A DNA stretch of 10,389 nt from Nitrospirota bacterium (GCA_021838765.1 JAKCCY010000098.1:1-10389); one strand, 5' to 3'; positions 1 through 6,646 are shown, numbered from the stretch's first letter. Numbers and translations are program-made. Notes: generated from the sequence alone by a model not told the origin.

Positions 1-1584
1 CTCGGGAAAAAAACCGGATCGGTCTCCATCGCCACACTGATATCGAGAGTTGCCGGATTTCTGCGGGACATGTTTATCGCAGACCGTTTCGGGACCACGT
101 CTCTCTCCGACCTTTTCTATATTGGATACAGGATCCCCAACATGCTGAGAGAGCTTTTTGCCGAAGGAGCCCTCTCATCCGCCTTTATCCCCTCCCTTTC
201 AAGAACACTCTCCACACAGGGGACAAAGGAAGCATCAAGACTGTACACGGCAGTATTTTACCTTCTCGTCATTATTCTTGGTGGCGTGATCCTCCTGGGA
301 GAGATCTTTGCTCCGCAGATCCTCCGGATACTTGCCCCGGGCTATGCACTGGATCCACATTCGAGAACAACCGGAATCACCCTCATCAGGATCATGTTTC
401 CCTTCTTGTTCTTCATATCCCTGTCTGCTCTCCTGATGGGCATCCTGAATGTCGAAAACAAATTTTTTCTGCCGGCCCTTTCACCTGTTTTTTTCTCTCT
501 CGGGCTGGTCATCGGAATGATTCTTCCAGGGGGAATTACCGGTCACCATCCTGTTTATGGCCTTGCCATGGGCGTTATACTCGGCGGTATCTTCCAGTGG
601 ATTTTTCAATGGATCTTCATGAAGAAAAAGTCGATCGGGCTCGACTGGAGCCTCCCGTTAAAAGACGGCATCAGACATCCCGAAGCAAGAAGGGTCATGC
701 GGCTGATCATTCCTTCGATCGGAGGCTTGTGGGTCATGCAGGGCAATCTCCTGATCGCAACCATTCTTGGTTCCTATCTTGCCAAGGGCACAATCTCTTC
801 GCTCTATTACGCAATGAGACTCGTCCAGTTTCCCCTGGGACTCATAGGAGCAGCGATCGCAACGGTCATACTCCCCATCCTTTCAAAGCAAAGCCTTGAA
901 GAAAATGCCCAGGAAAAAAGCCTGCATACCCTCAAGGATGGGTACCGACTTTCGCTCTACTTCATGCTTCCCGCGACAGCGGGACTCCTGGCATTGGGAG
1001 AACCACTCATCAAAATAATCTTCCAGCATGGATCATTCAGCGAGAGAAGCTCCCATGAAACTCTTCTGGCGCTTTGGGGGTATGCCATAGGTCTCTGGTC
1101 GTTTTCAGGGGTCAGGATTCTGGTCCGCATCTACTATGCAGTCCAGAACACACGATTCCCCGTCAAGGCCGCAGTTTATGGACTTCTGGCAAACATTGCC
1201 GTATCGGCTCTCTTCCTCAGGTCCCTGGGAATCATTGCGCTTGCCGCCGGAATAACCATCGGCTCGATCGCCAATCAGCTGGTTCTTTTCTATGGCGCAA
1301 AAAAGATCCTAGGAAGATGGCCCTGGCCAGTCTTTGAAAACCTCATCCCTGTTGCAGGATGGTCTGTTGCGCTTTTTGTTTTCGAGTCTTTCCTGTGGAA
1401 AAAAGCCGAAACCATTTTCTTGACTCCGGGTCCGGCACTCATGGCAATGGAGATCCTCATGCTCATCCTTGCCGGAGCAACATTCTATATCGCAGGAACA
1501 ATCTTCTCCGGTGTGACGGAAGGCCATCTGCTTCTTTCCGGAAGCCGCTCTCTTCTAAAAAGAATCCTTCGAAGAAACGGTTGA
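1..1584 (+). CDS. murJ: Lipid II flippase MurJ (MviN family), 5' end cut by window edge
   Basis: MurJ is the inner-membrane MOP-superfamily flippase that moves lipid II from the cytoplasmic to the periplasmic face for peptidoglycan synthesis. The frame is open from base 1 to the stop at 1584 (527 codons visible), with hydrophobic segments throughout, as expected for about 14 helices. The first 23 codons, before the first ATG at 70, already encode conserved family sequence (SRVAGFLRD, matching E. coli SRVLGFARD around R18/R24/D25). The ATG at 70 is therefore an internal methionine and the true start lies just left of the window. The IPNMLRELFAEGALSSAF stretch matches E. coli LPNLLRRIFAEGAFSQAF, including the position of the cavity arginine R52. 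YYAMRLVQFP matches YYADRLMEFP, keeping the arginine but not the aspartate before it. The visible length fits the family (about 510-530). The 3' end overlaps the convergent HNH gene by 30 bases. Identification is firm. Confidence 0.95.
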   Translation, partial: LGKKTGSVSIATLISRVAGFLRDMFIADRFGTTSLSDLFYIGYRIPNMLRELFAEGALSSAFIPSLSRTLSTQGTKEASRLYTAVFYLLVIILGGVILLGEIFAPQILRILAPGYALDPHSRTTGITLIRIMFPFLFFISLSALLMGILNVENKFFLPALSPVFFSLGLVIGMILPGGITGHHPVYGLAMGVILGGIFQWIFQWIFMKKKSIGLDWSLPLKDGIRHPEARRVMRLIIPSIGGLWVMQGNLLIATILGSYLAKGTISSLYYAMRLVQFPLGLIGAAIATVILPILSKQSLEENAQEKSLHTLKDGYRLSLYFMLPATAGLLALGEPLIKIIFQHGSFSERSSHETLLALWGYAIGLWSFSGVRILVRIYYAVQNTRFPVKAAVYGLLANIAVSALFLRSLGIIALAAGITIGSIANQLVLFYGAKKILGRWPWPVFENLIPVAGWSVALFVFESFLWKKAETIFLTPGPALMAMEILMLILAGATFYIAGTIFSGVTEGHLLLSGSRSLLKRILRRNG

Positions 1585-2124
1585 CAGCATCCGTTCCCTG
1601 TAACTTGACTGAAAAAGATAGTTGGACCAGGAAGAGGGCATTTCAGAACGGAGGGACATATGCAGAAGGATCGCAGGAAACCAGTGTGGACGGGCGGCTT
1701 TTTTCAAGAGTTTCATTCCGGCCTCGTCCGGAGTCTGCCCCGATTTGAGATGATTGCATTTTTTACATGCGGTCACGATATTTTCCCATGTCTTTGCTCC
1801 ACCGCGAGCGGCAGGAAAGACATGGTCAAAGGTCAGGTCATTTTTTTCAAAACGCTTCCCGCAATATTGGCAGAGATAACCGTCGCGGGCGAAGATCGTC
1901 TCGCGTGAGAAGCGGACCATCTGGCGAATCTGATGGAAAGAAACCATCCGGTGAAGCCGGATGACGGAGGGAACCTTCATCGCCATGGAGACAGAATGAA
2001 TTTCTCGGTCAAAAGTCTCCACAACCTCGACCTTCCCCTGAAAAATCAGGGTAACAGCCTTTTCCCAGGAAACAATTTTCAGTGGTTCGTAAGTTGCATT
2101 CAAAAGAAGGGCCTGCCCGGACAT
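1555..2124 (-). CDS. HNH endonuclease family protein
   Basis: A 189-residue protein of the small HNH nuclease family found in many bacteria, whose members share an N-terminal 'LLLNATYEPL' type segment. Here that segment (residues 6-15) is followed by a Val/Trp-rich region and the HNH fold. The fold has zinc-knuckle cysteines C85-x2-C88 and C120-x2-C123, the catalytic-type D100-H101 in LTFDHVFPAARGG, N115 in WENIV, and N124-H125 after the last cysteine. All key positions are present, so the metal-dependent nuclease fold looks intact. The biological substrate of this subfamily is not known to me, and nothing nearby suggests restriction or an intron. The start ATG at 2124 has an AGGAGA-like site on the minus strand (plus 2137-2142). 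The C-terminal 20 residues are polar and unconserved-looking, and the last ten codons run into the end of murJ in the opposite direction. Confidence 0.88.
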   Translation of the reverse strand: MSGQALLLNATYEPLKIVSWEKAVTLIFQGKVEVVETFDREIHSVSMAMKVPSVIRLHRMVSFHQIRQMVRFSRETIFARDGYLCQYCGKRFEKNDLTFDHVFPAARGGAKTWENIVTACKKCNHLKSGQTPDEAGMKLLKKAARPHWFPAILLHMSLRSEMPSSWSNYLFQSSYRERMLSTVSSKDSF

Positions 2125-2206
2125 CCGAACCCCCAGTCTCCTAACGCCAACAGCACCTGATCCGACGAAAATGTTTCAGAAAGACCCTCGGGACGGACAA
2201 TGAACA

Positions 2207-2235
2207 TTGAGTCGCCGAAGATACGGATGTATTAT
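2207..2235 (+). promoter_or_regulatory. Sigma-70-type promoter for the DciA-like gene
   Basis: TTGAGT at 2207-2212 and TATTAT at 2230-2235 are separated by exactly 17 bases, giving 5/6 matches to each sigma-70 hexamer. Transcription would begin near 2242. This lies after the upstream ATG at 2200 and before the ATG at 2290, so it argues for translation from 2290. Seen by eye only. Confidence 0.5.
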
Positions 2236-2289
2236 TCCATAAACAGGATTTTTCCTGCAAATCCTCCATGGGCAGATCTGGGGCAAAAC

Positions 2290-2778
2290 ATGTCTTTCAC
2301 ACCGATTTCATCCATTGCCGATTCTCAAAAATCCCTTTTCGGAATTGAAGCGGGGGTCCGACTTGTTCTTTTGCAGAAGGCCTGGGACCAGCATCTCCCC
2401 TCTCCGGTCAGGGACAACACCTATCCGGGAGCGGTCTCTCCAGAAGGAATTATCATCAGAACGTCCAGGCAGGTCTGGCAAAGACAATGCACTTTTCTCC
2501 TGCCGGAGATCCGGGAGGCGATCAAGGCCATCGCACCTGATCTCGCCCTTCTCCCGATCCTCATTCGACTTGAAAAGCCATTCAAGAAACCCTCTTTCAA
2601 AAAAAACAAGAGCATTGAACTCACCGAGGAGCTCAGGGAGCAAGCCATGAACATCAGCAATCTGTCCAATGATCCTCAAATCCGCAAAGCCTGTTACCCG
2701 CTTATCCTGAAATCCCTTCTGACAGGAAAAAAACTGGGATTTCCCTCCATTTTGGAGAAAACAGGGCCGTCCACCTGA
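2290..2778 (+). CDS. DUF721 / DciA-like protein
   Basis: The core (residues about 21-93 from the start chosen here) has the DUF721 pattern. There is a helix ending in a tryptophan (KAWDQHLPSPVRDNTYPGAV, W32), then a strand with IIIRTSRQVWQRQCTFLLPEI (W63), then a helix and a hydrophobic strand LLPILIRL. In characterised bacteria DUF721 proteins are DciA, which loads or helps the replicative helicase DnaB at replication initiation. Whether this divergent copy does so is inference. The tail after residue 93 is lysine-rich and not recognised. The frame also opens at ATG 2200 (192 residues), but those 30 extra residues look unlike the family and span a promoter-like element at 2207-2235. I therefore prefer ATG 2290, preceded by a weak GGGG at 2280-2283. 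It is transcribed divergently from the HNH gene and is followed by 161 non-coding bases. Confidence 0.72.
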   Translation: MSFTPISSIADSQKSLFGIEAGVRLVLLQKAWDQHLPSPVRDNTYPGAVSPEGIIIRTSRQVWQRQCTFLLPEIREAIKAIAPDLALLPILIRLEKPFKKPSFKKNKSIELTEELREQAMNISNLSNDPQIRKACYPLILKSLLTGKKLGFPSILEKTGPST

Positions 2779-2820
2779 AGATTTCCTCCTGGGACTATCT
2801 TCCCGAACTCTTGCCCTCTC

Positions 2821-2829
2821 TGGTATGAT
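2821..2829 (+). promoter_or_regulatory. Extended -10 promoter for the thiolation operon
   Basis: TGGTATGAT is an extended -10 element (TGn plus TATGAT, 5/6). No good -35 lies 16-18 bases upstream, which is tolerated for extended -10 promoters. The start point would be near 2836, leaving a leader of about 100 bases before the sulfur-carrier gene. An almost identical element, TGGTATAAT, occurs at 5160-5168. Confidence 0.45.
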
Positions 2830-2922
2830 AGAGAACCCAGACAGCCTCCGGAAGAGCCGTATCATTAAACAAGTTGCCATTTTTCCCATCATTGCCCCGA
2901 GAAAAATGCTTAATTCTTAATT

Positions 2923-2930
2923 AAGGAAGG
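2923..2930 (+). promoter_or_regulatory. Shine-Dalgarno site supporting a TTG start
   Basis: AAGGAAGG ends nine bases before the TTG at 2940. There is no ATG or GTG in frame at a similar spacing, so this strong site supports TTG as the start codon of the sulfur-carrier gene. Confidence 0.6.
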
Positions 2931-2939
2931 ATTGTCCCA

Positions 2940-3224
2940 TTGCCAGAATCCAAGGAGCAGAATCCTGACGAAACAGAATCTGTCCAAGAAAACGAACCCC
3001 GTCGCAGGGCTCCCACTCCCATAAAGGTTTTCAACGCCCAAACCGGAGATCATCTTGAAGTTCCATTTCAAAAAAGGGTTTCAAGCCTCCTTCTGGAGCT
3101 GGGCATCGACTCCGAAACCGTTCTTGTCATCCAGAAAGACAGTCTTCTTTTGCCCGGTGACAGCATTGATCCCCGATTTGAAGTTGAAATCCGTCCAGTC
3201 ATCTCTGGAGGATCAGGAAGATGA
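2940..3224 (+). CDS. ThiS/MoaD/TtuB-like sulfur carrier protein
   Basis: A 94-residue protein with a polar, acidic N-terminal tail (residues 1-25) followed by a beta-grasp pattern from about 26 to 91. A strand IKVFN is followed by LEVPFQKRVSSLLLELGI, VLVIQKDSLLLPGDSI and EVEIRPVISGG. The SGG ending at residues 89-91 is the signature of ThiS/TtuB/Urm1-type carriers, which are adenylated and thiocarboxylated on the last glycine and hand sulfur to a thiolase. The downstream gene overlaps by four bases (ATGA) and encodes such a thiolase, so a TtuB- or Urm1-like role in tRNA thiolation is the best reading. Oddly, the diglycine is not terminal: Ser-Gly-Arg follows before the stop. The start is TTG at 2940, supported by AAGGAAGG nine bases upstream. 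No E1-like activating enzyme lies in the window. Confidence 0.78.
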   Translation: MPESKEQNPDETESVQENEPRRRAPTPIKVFNAQTGDHLEVPFQKRVSSLLLELGIDSETVLVIQKDSLLLPGDSIDPRFEVEIRPVISGGSGR

Positions 3225-4183
3225 ATTGTCGAGTCTGCAAAAAAAAAGCCGTCACCGCTATCCCGAGACACAATACCGCATTCTGTGCAGACTGTTTTGA
3301 CCGGTATTTGATGGATCAGGTCAGAAAAACCATCAAGGAATTCCGGATGTTTGAGCCGGATGACCGCATTCTTCTCGCCGTTTCGGGAGGAAAGGATTCT
3401 CTGGCCCTTTGGGATATTCTGACAAGGCTCGAGCTTGATGTTCTGGGGTACCACCTTGATCTTGGCATTTCGGAGTATTCAAGAGAGAGCACGGAAAAAA
3501 CCCGGATTTTTGCTGAAAAGCGAGGGTATCGGCTCATTGTTGAAGAAATTGAATCAGAAGCAGGAGCGACTCTTCCGGTGATCGCCGAGTCAACCAAAAG
3601 ACCGCCCTGCTCCGCCTGTGGCCTTTCAAAACGCCATCTCTTTAACCGGGCCGCAAGACAATACGACCGACAGGTTCTTGCAACCGGACACAATCTCGAT
3701 GACGAAGCCTCCCGCCTCCTGGGGAACATTCTTCACTGGCAGGATGGCTATCTCGAAAAACAGCTGCCGGCCCTTCCTGCGGAAGGGGGCCTCATCCGAA
3801 AAGTCAAACCACTGAACCGATTGACCGAGAAAGAAATGGCAACTTACGCCTATCTCAACGGGATCGATTATGTCATCAGGGAATGTCCCATGTCTGCGGA
3901 CGCAAAACAGATCTTTTACAAAAAGATCCTGAATGATATTGAGAAAGAATCTCCGGGAACAAAACAGTTTTTTTACTTTGGATTCCTTGATCGTTCCCAA
4001 AAGATGTTTCCTTATTCCCCGGAGGCATCTCCCCCTTCCGAAAAATGCAGAATGTGCCATCAGCCCTGTTACACCGACATCTGCAGTTTTTGCAGGCTCA
4101 GGATGAAGCTTTCGCCGTTTCCTGACCCGGAGCAGTTTAATGGAACCCATCCTGATGTTATTTCCTTACACACTGAGGACTGA
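3221..4183 (+). CDS. TtuA/Ncs6-type tRNA 2-thiolation enzyme
   Basis: A 320-residue PP-loop ATPase of the TtuA/Ncs6 (CTU1) group. It adenylates a tRNA uridine or ribothymidine and replaces the 2-oxygen with sulfur supplied by a ubiquitin-like carrier. All hallmarks are visible: an N-terminal zinc finger (C3, C6, C22, C25), the PP-loop SGGKDS (55-60), a CxxC pair (C130, C133) plus C222 in place to hold a 4Fe-4S cluster, the family motif ATGHNLDDEA (154-163), and a C-terminal zinc finger (C276, C279, C288, C291). The zinc fingers separate it from TtcA, which lacks them. In Thermus TtuA makes s2T54, while Ncs6 makes s2U34; sequence alone cannot settle the target. ATG 3221 overlaps the carrier stop, and its GGAGG site (3207-3211) is formed by the carrier's Gly-Gly codons. 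Its stop overlaps the next start by one base. Confidence 0.88.
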   Translation: MNCRVCKKKAVTAIPRHNTAFCADCFDRYLMDQVRKTIKEFRMFEPDDRILLAVSGGKDSLALWDILTRLELDVLGYHLDLGISEYSRESTEKTRIFAEKRGYRLIVEEIESEAGATLPVIAESTKRPPCSACGLSKRHLFNRAARQYDRQVLATGHNLDDEASRLLGNILHWQDGYLEKQLPALPAEGGLIRKVKPLNRLTEKEMATYAYLNGIDYVIRECPMSADAKQIFYKKILNDIEKESPGTKQFFYFGFLDRSQKMFPYSPEASPPSEKCRMCHQPCYTDICSFCRLRMKLSPFPDPEQFNGTHPDVISLHTED

Positions 4184-5121
4184 TGGCCAGCCTTGTTAAT
4201 TCTTTCAGCTACTCCCCGTCCCAATGGGGGCAGTTCGAAACATGCCACCGACAATACTGGTTCTCCCGTTACGGTTCATGGGGCGGGTGGGAGAAAAACT
4301 GCCATCCCTTGACCAGGGAGATCTACAGACTCAAAAAACTCTCCAATCGCTATCTCTGGAGCGGAAGCAGGGTTCATGAAGCCATATCCGGCATTCTCAA
4401 ATCATTTCAGGCGGGGAATCCGATTGATCCGGAGCTGGAAAAACAGAAACTCCTTCAAAGGATGAGACAGGATTTCAGGGACTCGAAATCTCTTCCCCCT
4501 GGAGAGATTCCCCCAAAAGGGAGCTATCGCTTTGTTGAACACGACGACCAGGAGATGGCGATTATTGATTCCGCATGGAAGGAAATTGTCGAAAAAAGCG
4601 TCGTCGCACTTGAGAATTTCTTTTTGTCAGAACCATGGGAATGGATAAGATCTCTTGGTCCGGACTGCCTTTTAAGGACCGATGAAATTCTTGAAAGCAT
4701 CCCATTCCAGACAGATGGAGTCGATTTTCCCGTTTATCTCTCGATTGACCTCGCGATCAACGACCCGGAAGGCTTGATTATCCTGGACTGGAAAACAGGA
4801 AAACCAAGTCCAAAAAGTCACCAGCCGCAACTGGATCTTTACGCCTATTACGCTGTAAAAAAACTCGATTGCCCTCCTGACAAGGTCAGGACCGGAGCAA
4901 TCTACATTTCGAGCCCGGAGCGAAAGGTCACACTGGAGTATTCTTCCGGCAAAATCATGGAAGAAACGCATGCCCGCATAGAAACCCACACAAGAACAAT
5001 CCTTTCAAAAATCCAGGACCCGTTCAATGGCATAGCCAACAAAGACGAATTCGCCCCAACCCCAGGAGCTTACTCCTGCAAGAGCTGTTTTTTTAGAAGG
5101 GTTTGTGAAAACGCATACTAG
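4183..5121 (+). CDS. PD-(D/E)XK nuclease with Fe-S cysteines (RecB/Cas4/AddB-like)
   Basis: A 312-residue protein with the order of motifs seen in RecB-family nucleases (PDDEXK_1 type). These are a first cysteine in FETCHRQYWFSRYG (C21), an alpha-helical SGSRVHEAI with the motif-I histidine H65, D189 in YLSIDLAI, D202-W-K204 in IILDWKTGK, and Q216-x3-Y220 in QPQLDLYAYYA. It ends with C299-x2-C302-x5-C308. C21 plus the last three cysteines match the 4Fe-4S arrangement of Cas4, AddB and related exonucleases. The active site looks complete. There is no helicase domain and no cas gene nearby, so it is a stand-alone nuclease. It starts one base inside the stop of the thiolase gene (TGATG), so the two are almost certainly translated from the same mRNA. 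Why a DNA nuclease sits in a tRNA-thiolation operon is not evident. No clear terminator follows. Confidence 0.85.
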   Translation: MASLVNSFSYSPSQWGQFETCHRQYWFSRYGSWGGWEKNCHPLTREIYRLKKLSNRYLWSGSRVHEAISGILKSFQAGNPIDPELEKQKLLQRMRQDFRDSKSLPPGEIPPKGSYRFVEHDDQEMAIIDSAWKEIVEKSVVALENFFLSEPWEWIRSLGPDCLLRTDEILESIPFQTDGVDFPVYLSIDLAINDPEGLIILDWKTGKPSPKSHQPQLDLYAYYAVKKLDCPPDKVRTGAIYISSPERKVTLEYSSGKIMEETHARIETHTRTILSKIQDPFNGIANKDEFAPTPGAYSCKSCFFRRVCENAY

Positions 5122-5159
5122 CCCAATGCCCAATCAATCGATACAACTCCCCCAACCCA

Positions 5160-5168
5160 TGGTATAAT
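5160..5168 (+). promoter_or_regulatory. Extended -10 promoter before the palindrome
   Basis: TGGTATAAT is a perfect extended -10 element with consensus TATAAT at 5163-5168. The -35 region (about 5140-5145, GATACA) is poor. The expected start point is about 5175, at the first bases of the 42-base palindrome. It could drive the small reading frame at 5227, and perhaps the diguanylate cyclase further on. Confidence 0.5.
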
Positions 5169-5173
5169 CATTC

Positions 5174-5215
5174 AATTATGCGAACAATTAATACGTATTA
5201 ATTGTTCGCATAATT
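5174..5215. repeat. Perfect 42-base palindrome
   Basis: Two 21-base arms are exact reverse complements with no spacer, centred on TACGTA (5192-5197). I checked all 21 pairs, and pairing stops at 5173/5216. It is AT-rich with a GCGAAC/GTTCGC block in each arm and no T-run after it, so it is not a normal terminator. It begins at the predicted start of transcription of the promoter at 5160. It may be an operator for a dimeric or tetrameric repressor, or a 5' hairpin in the mRNA; the sequence does not decide. Confidence 0.85.
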
Positions 5216-5226
5216 ATTACAGGACG

Positions 5227-5388
5227 ATGGACCAATCCCTTTCAGGCAAGAAACCCTTGGGAACAGATAAAAAGTCGGTGAAATTCCATCTCAAAAAAAA
5301 CAAGTTTTATCTGTCTGGGAATTTGCCGGAATGCACAAATGCCAAATATGTGATTTTCGTCACAGAAAAAGATGACCGGCTTCACTGA
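5227..5388 (+). CDS. Possible small protein, 53 residues, function unknown
   Basis: ATG 5227 to TGA 5388 encodes a lysine-rich 53-residue protein. Its second half (VKFHLKKNKFYLSGNLPE, then ATG-distal AKYVIFVTEKDDRLH) reads like alternating beta strands. There is one cysteine and no membrane segment or signal peptide. In favour of its being real are a perfect extended -10 at 5160 and the codon style of its neighbours. Against it, AGGA (5221-5224) lies only two bases from the ATG, which is too close for good initiation. I do not recognise a family. The 126 bases between it and the diguanylate cyclase gene hold no gene I can see. Confidence 0.35.
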   Translation: MDQSLSGKKPLGTDKKSVKFHLKKNKFYLSGNLPECTNAKYVIFVTEKDDRLH

Positions 5389-5514
5389 AAAGTCTCCACA
5401 TTGAGGGTAACCTCCGTTGCATGGTTCACCTGTAACGCATTCGCAACCGAATAATGTTGGGAAACGATTCCATCTTCGATAACGATCATTGCTCTCGACA
5501 ACAAGGAGCCTCCC

Positions 5515-6591
5515 ATGAATCCGATCCTTTCCCCGGAAGAAATCAAAGCCCTTATGGCCAGCATAAGCGTGCCCAGCAAGGAGACAGAAGCTCCTTCGGA
5601 ACGAGCTGTCCCCTTCGCTCAGGAAAGGGGATCTTCACAGCCGTCGATCGAAAGCGGAGCGATGATATCGGATCAGGACGGGAAGATTGTCTGGGTAAGC
5701 GAAGACTTCCTCATGCTGACCGGAAAGAAAAAAGAAACAGTCATTGGGCACATCCCCGATTTCATGAAAGTGCCATCCGGTGGTCATAAGTCCCGAATGC
5801 CTCTCTGGCAGACCCTCCTTAAGGGCAAGATCTTTACAACGACTCTTCATGACCAAAAAAACAGCGGAACGCCTTGCGACTTCGAACTGACCATCATTCC
5901 CATTCTTGGGGATAACGGGTCGATAACAAGCTTTGTCCATGTCTGGAAAGACATGGACAGCAAGATTGAAAAAGAAAAAACCCTGTGGAAACAGGCCCAC
6001 ATCGATCCGCTCACGGGTCTTCCCAACAGACACTTTCTCTCTCAATGGATGCCGGCTGAAATCCTCAGGACCCAAAAAGAAAATAGCAGGTTGGCCGTTT
6101 TGTTTCTCGATCTCAACGGGTTTAAAAAAATCAATGATACCTGTGGCCATACAGGAGGCGATATTCTGCTTAAAGTTATATCGGGCAGGCTTCTCCGCTC
6201 TTCGAGAAAGACGGATCTTGTTGTCCGGCTGGGTGGAGACGAATTTTTGATTCTTCTTAAAAATATTGGCAGTGATACGGCACTGACATTACTCATTGAG
6301 CGGATCATGGAATCGATCCGGAAACCCATCCGTATCGAAGGAAGACTCGTTGAAATAACGGGATCGGCAGGCGTGGCCATCTGCCCACAGGATGGAGTCG
6401 AATGGGAGGATCTTATCCGGAAATCCGATGAGGCTATGTATCTGTCCAAAAAACAGGAACCAAAGGCATGGCGCCTGGTTTCCTCGACCTCTATCATCAA
6501 CTCCATCAGAGTCTCGAAAGAGAACCCATCGCAAAGTTTTCCGCTCCATCTACCAAGACTTCAGGAAGACGCTCACAAAGCACGAGCGTAA
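5515..6591 (+). CDS. PAS-GGDEF diguanylate cyclase
   Basis: A 358-residue cytosolic protein predicted to make c-di-GMP from two GTP. A PAS-like sensor domain (about 45-148; MISDQDGKIVWVSEDFLMLTG to FVHVWKDMD) is joined by a short helix to a GGDEF domain (about 160-320). The catalytic domain has DPLTGLPNR (164-172), FLDLNGFKKIND (metal-binding D199), the intact GGDEF signature at 240-244, and an RxxD inhibitory site, RKTD, at 231-234, five residues before it. It should therefore be active and product-inhibited. The extreme N-terminus, ILSPEEIKALM (4-14), resembles the CheY-binding peptide of FliM. The last 40 residues are polar and unrecognised. ATG 5515 has an excellent AAGGAG site (5503-5508). 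It converges on the chemoreceptor gene, with a hairpin between them. There is no membrane segment. Confidence 0.92.
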   Translation: MNPILSPEEIKALMASISVPSKETEAPSERAVPFAQERGSSQPSIESGAMISDQDGKIVWVSEDFLMLTGKKKETVIGHIPDFMKVPSGGHKSRMPLWQTLLKGKIFTTTLHDQKNSGTPCDFELTIIPILGDNGSITSFVHVWKDMDSKIEKEKTLWKQAHIDPLTGLPNRHFLSQWMPAEILRTQKENSRLAVLFLDLNGFKKINDTCGHTGGDILLKVISGRLLRSSRKTDLVVRLGGDEFLILLKNIGSDTALTLLIERIMESIRKPIRIEGRLVEITGSAGVAICPQDGVEWEDLIRKSDEAMYLSKKQEPKAWRLVSSTSIINSIRVSKENPSQSFPLHLPRLQEDAHKARA

Positions 6592-6635
6592 AAACCCGGC
6601 CAAGGCTCCTCGACAATGAGGGCCTTGGGAACGGG
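6590..6635 (-). terminator. Hairpin terminator for the chemoreceptor gene
   Basis: The arms 6600-6611 and 6618-6628 form an 11-pair stem with one bulged T and a six-base loop, extended by CCCG/CGGG outside (6595-6598 and 6632-6635). Read on the minus strand it is followed by TTTTT (plus 6590-6594), the form of an intrinsic terminator. On the plus strand no T-run follows, though the hairpin touches the stop codon of the diguanylate cyclase gene and may protect its mRNA end. Confidence 0.65.
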
Positions 6636-6646
6636 AAAAATCCGGA

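Noticed and set aside
70..1584. murJ starting at ATG 70
   Set aside because: The codons from base 1 to 69 already encode conserved MurJ sequence, so 70 is internal and the gene starts left of the window.
2308..2892. Minus-strand frame of 194 codons opposite the DciA-like gene
   Set aside because: It has no recognisable domain and poor composition, and it lies opposite a frame with clear DUF721 features.
4183..5121. A Cas4 gene of a CRISPR system
   Set aside because: The motif set is Cas4-like, but there is no cas1, cas2 or repeat array in the window, and the length and operon context point to a stand-alone nuclease.
5174..5215. Palindrome as an intrinsic terminator of the thiolation operon
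   Set aside because: No T-run follows on either strand, the stem is AT-rich, and a perfect extended -10 lies directly upstream.
5389..5514. c-di-GMP riboswitch ahead of the diguanylate cyclase gene
   Set aside because: I looked for the GEMM core and its conserved loops and found only a four-pair GAGG-GTAA-CCTC hairpin at 5403-5414, which is too small to support a claim.
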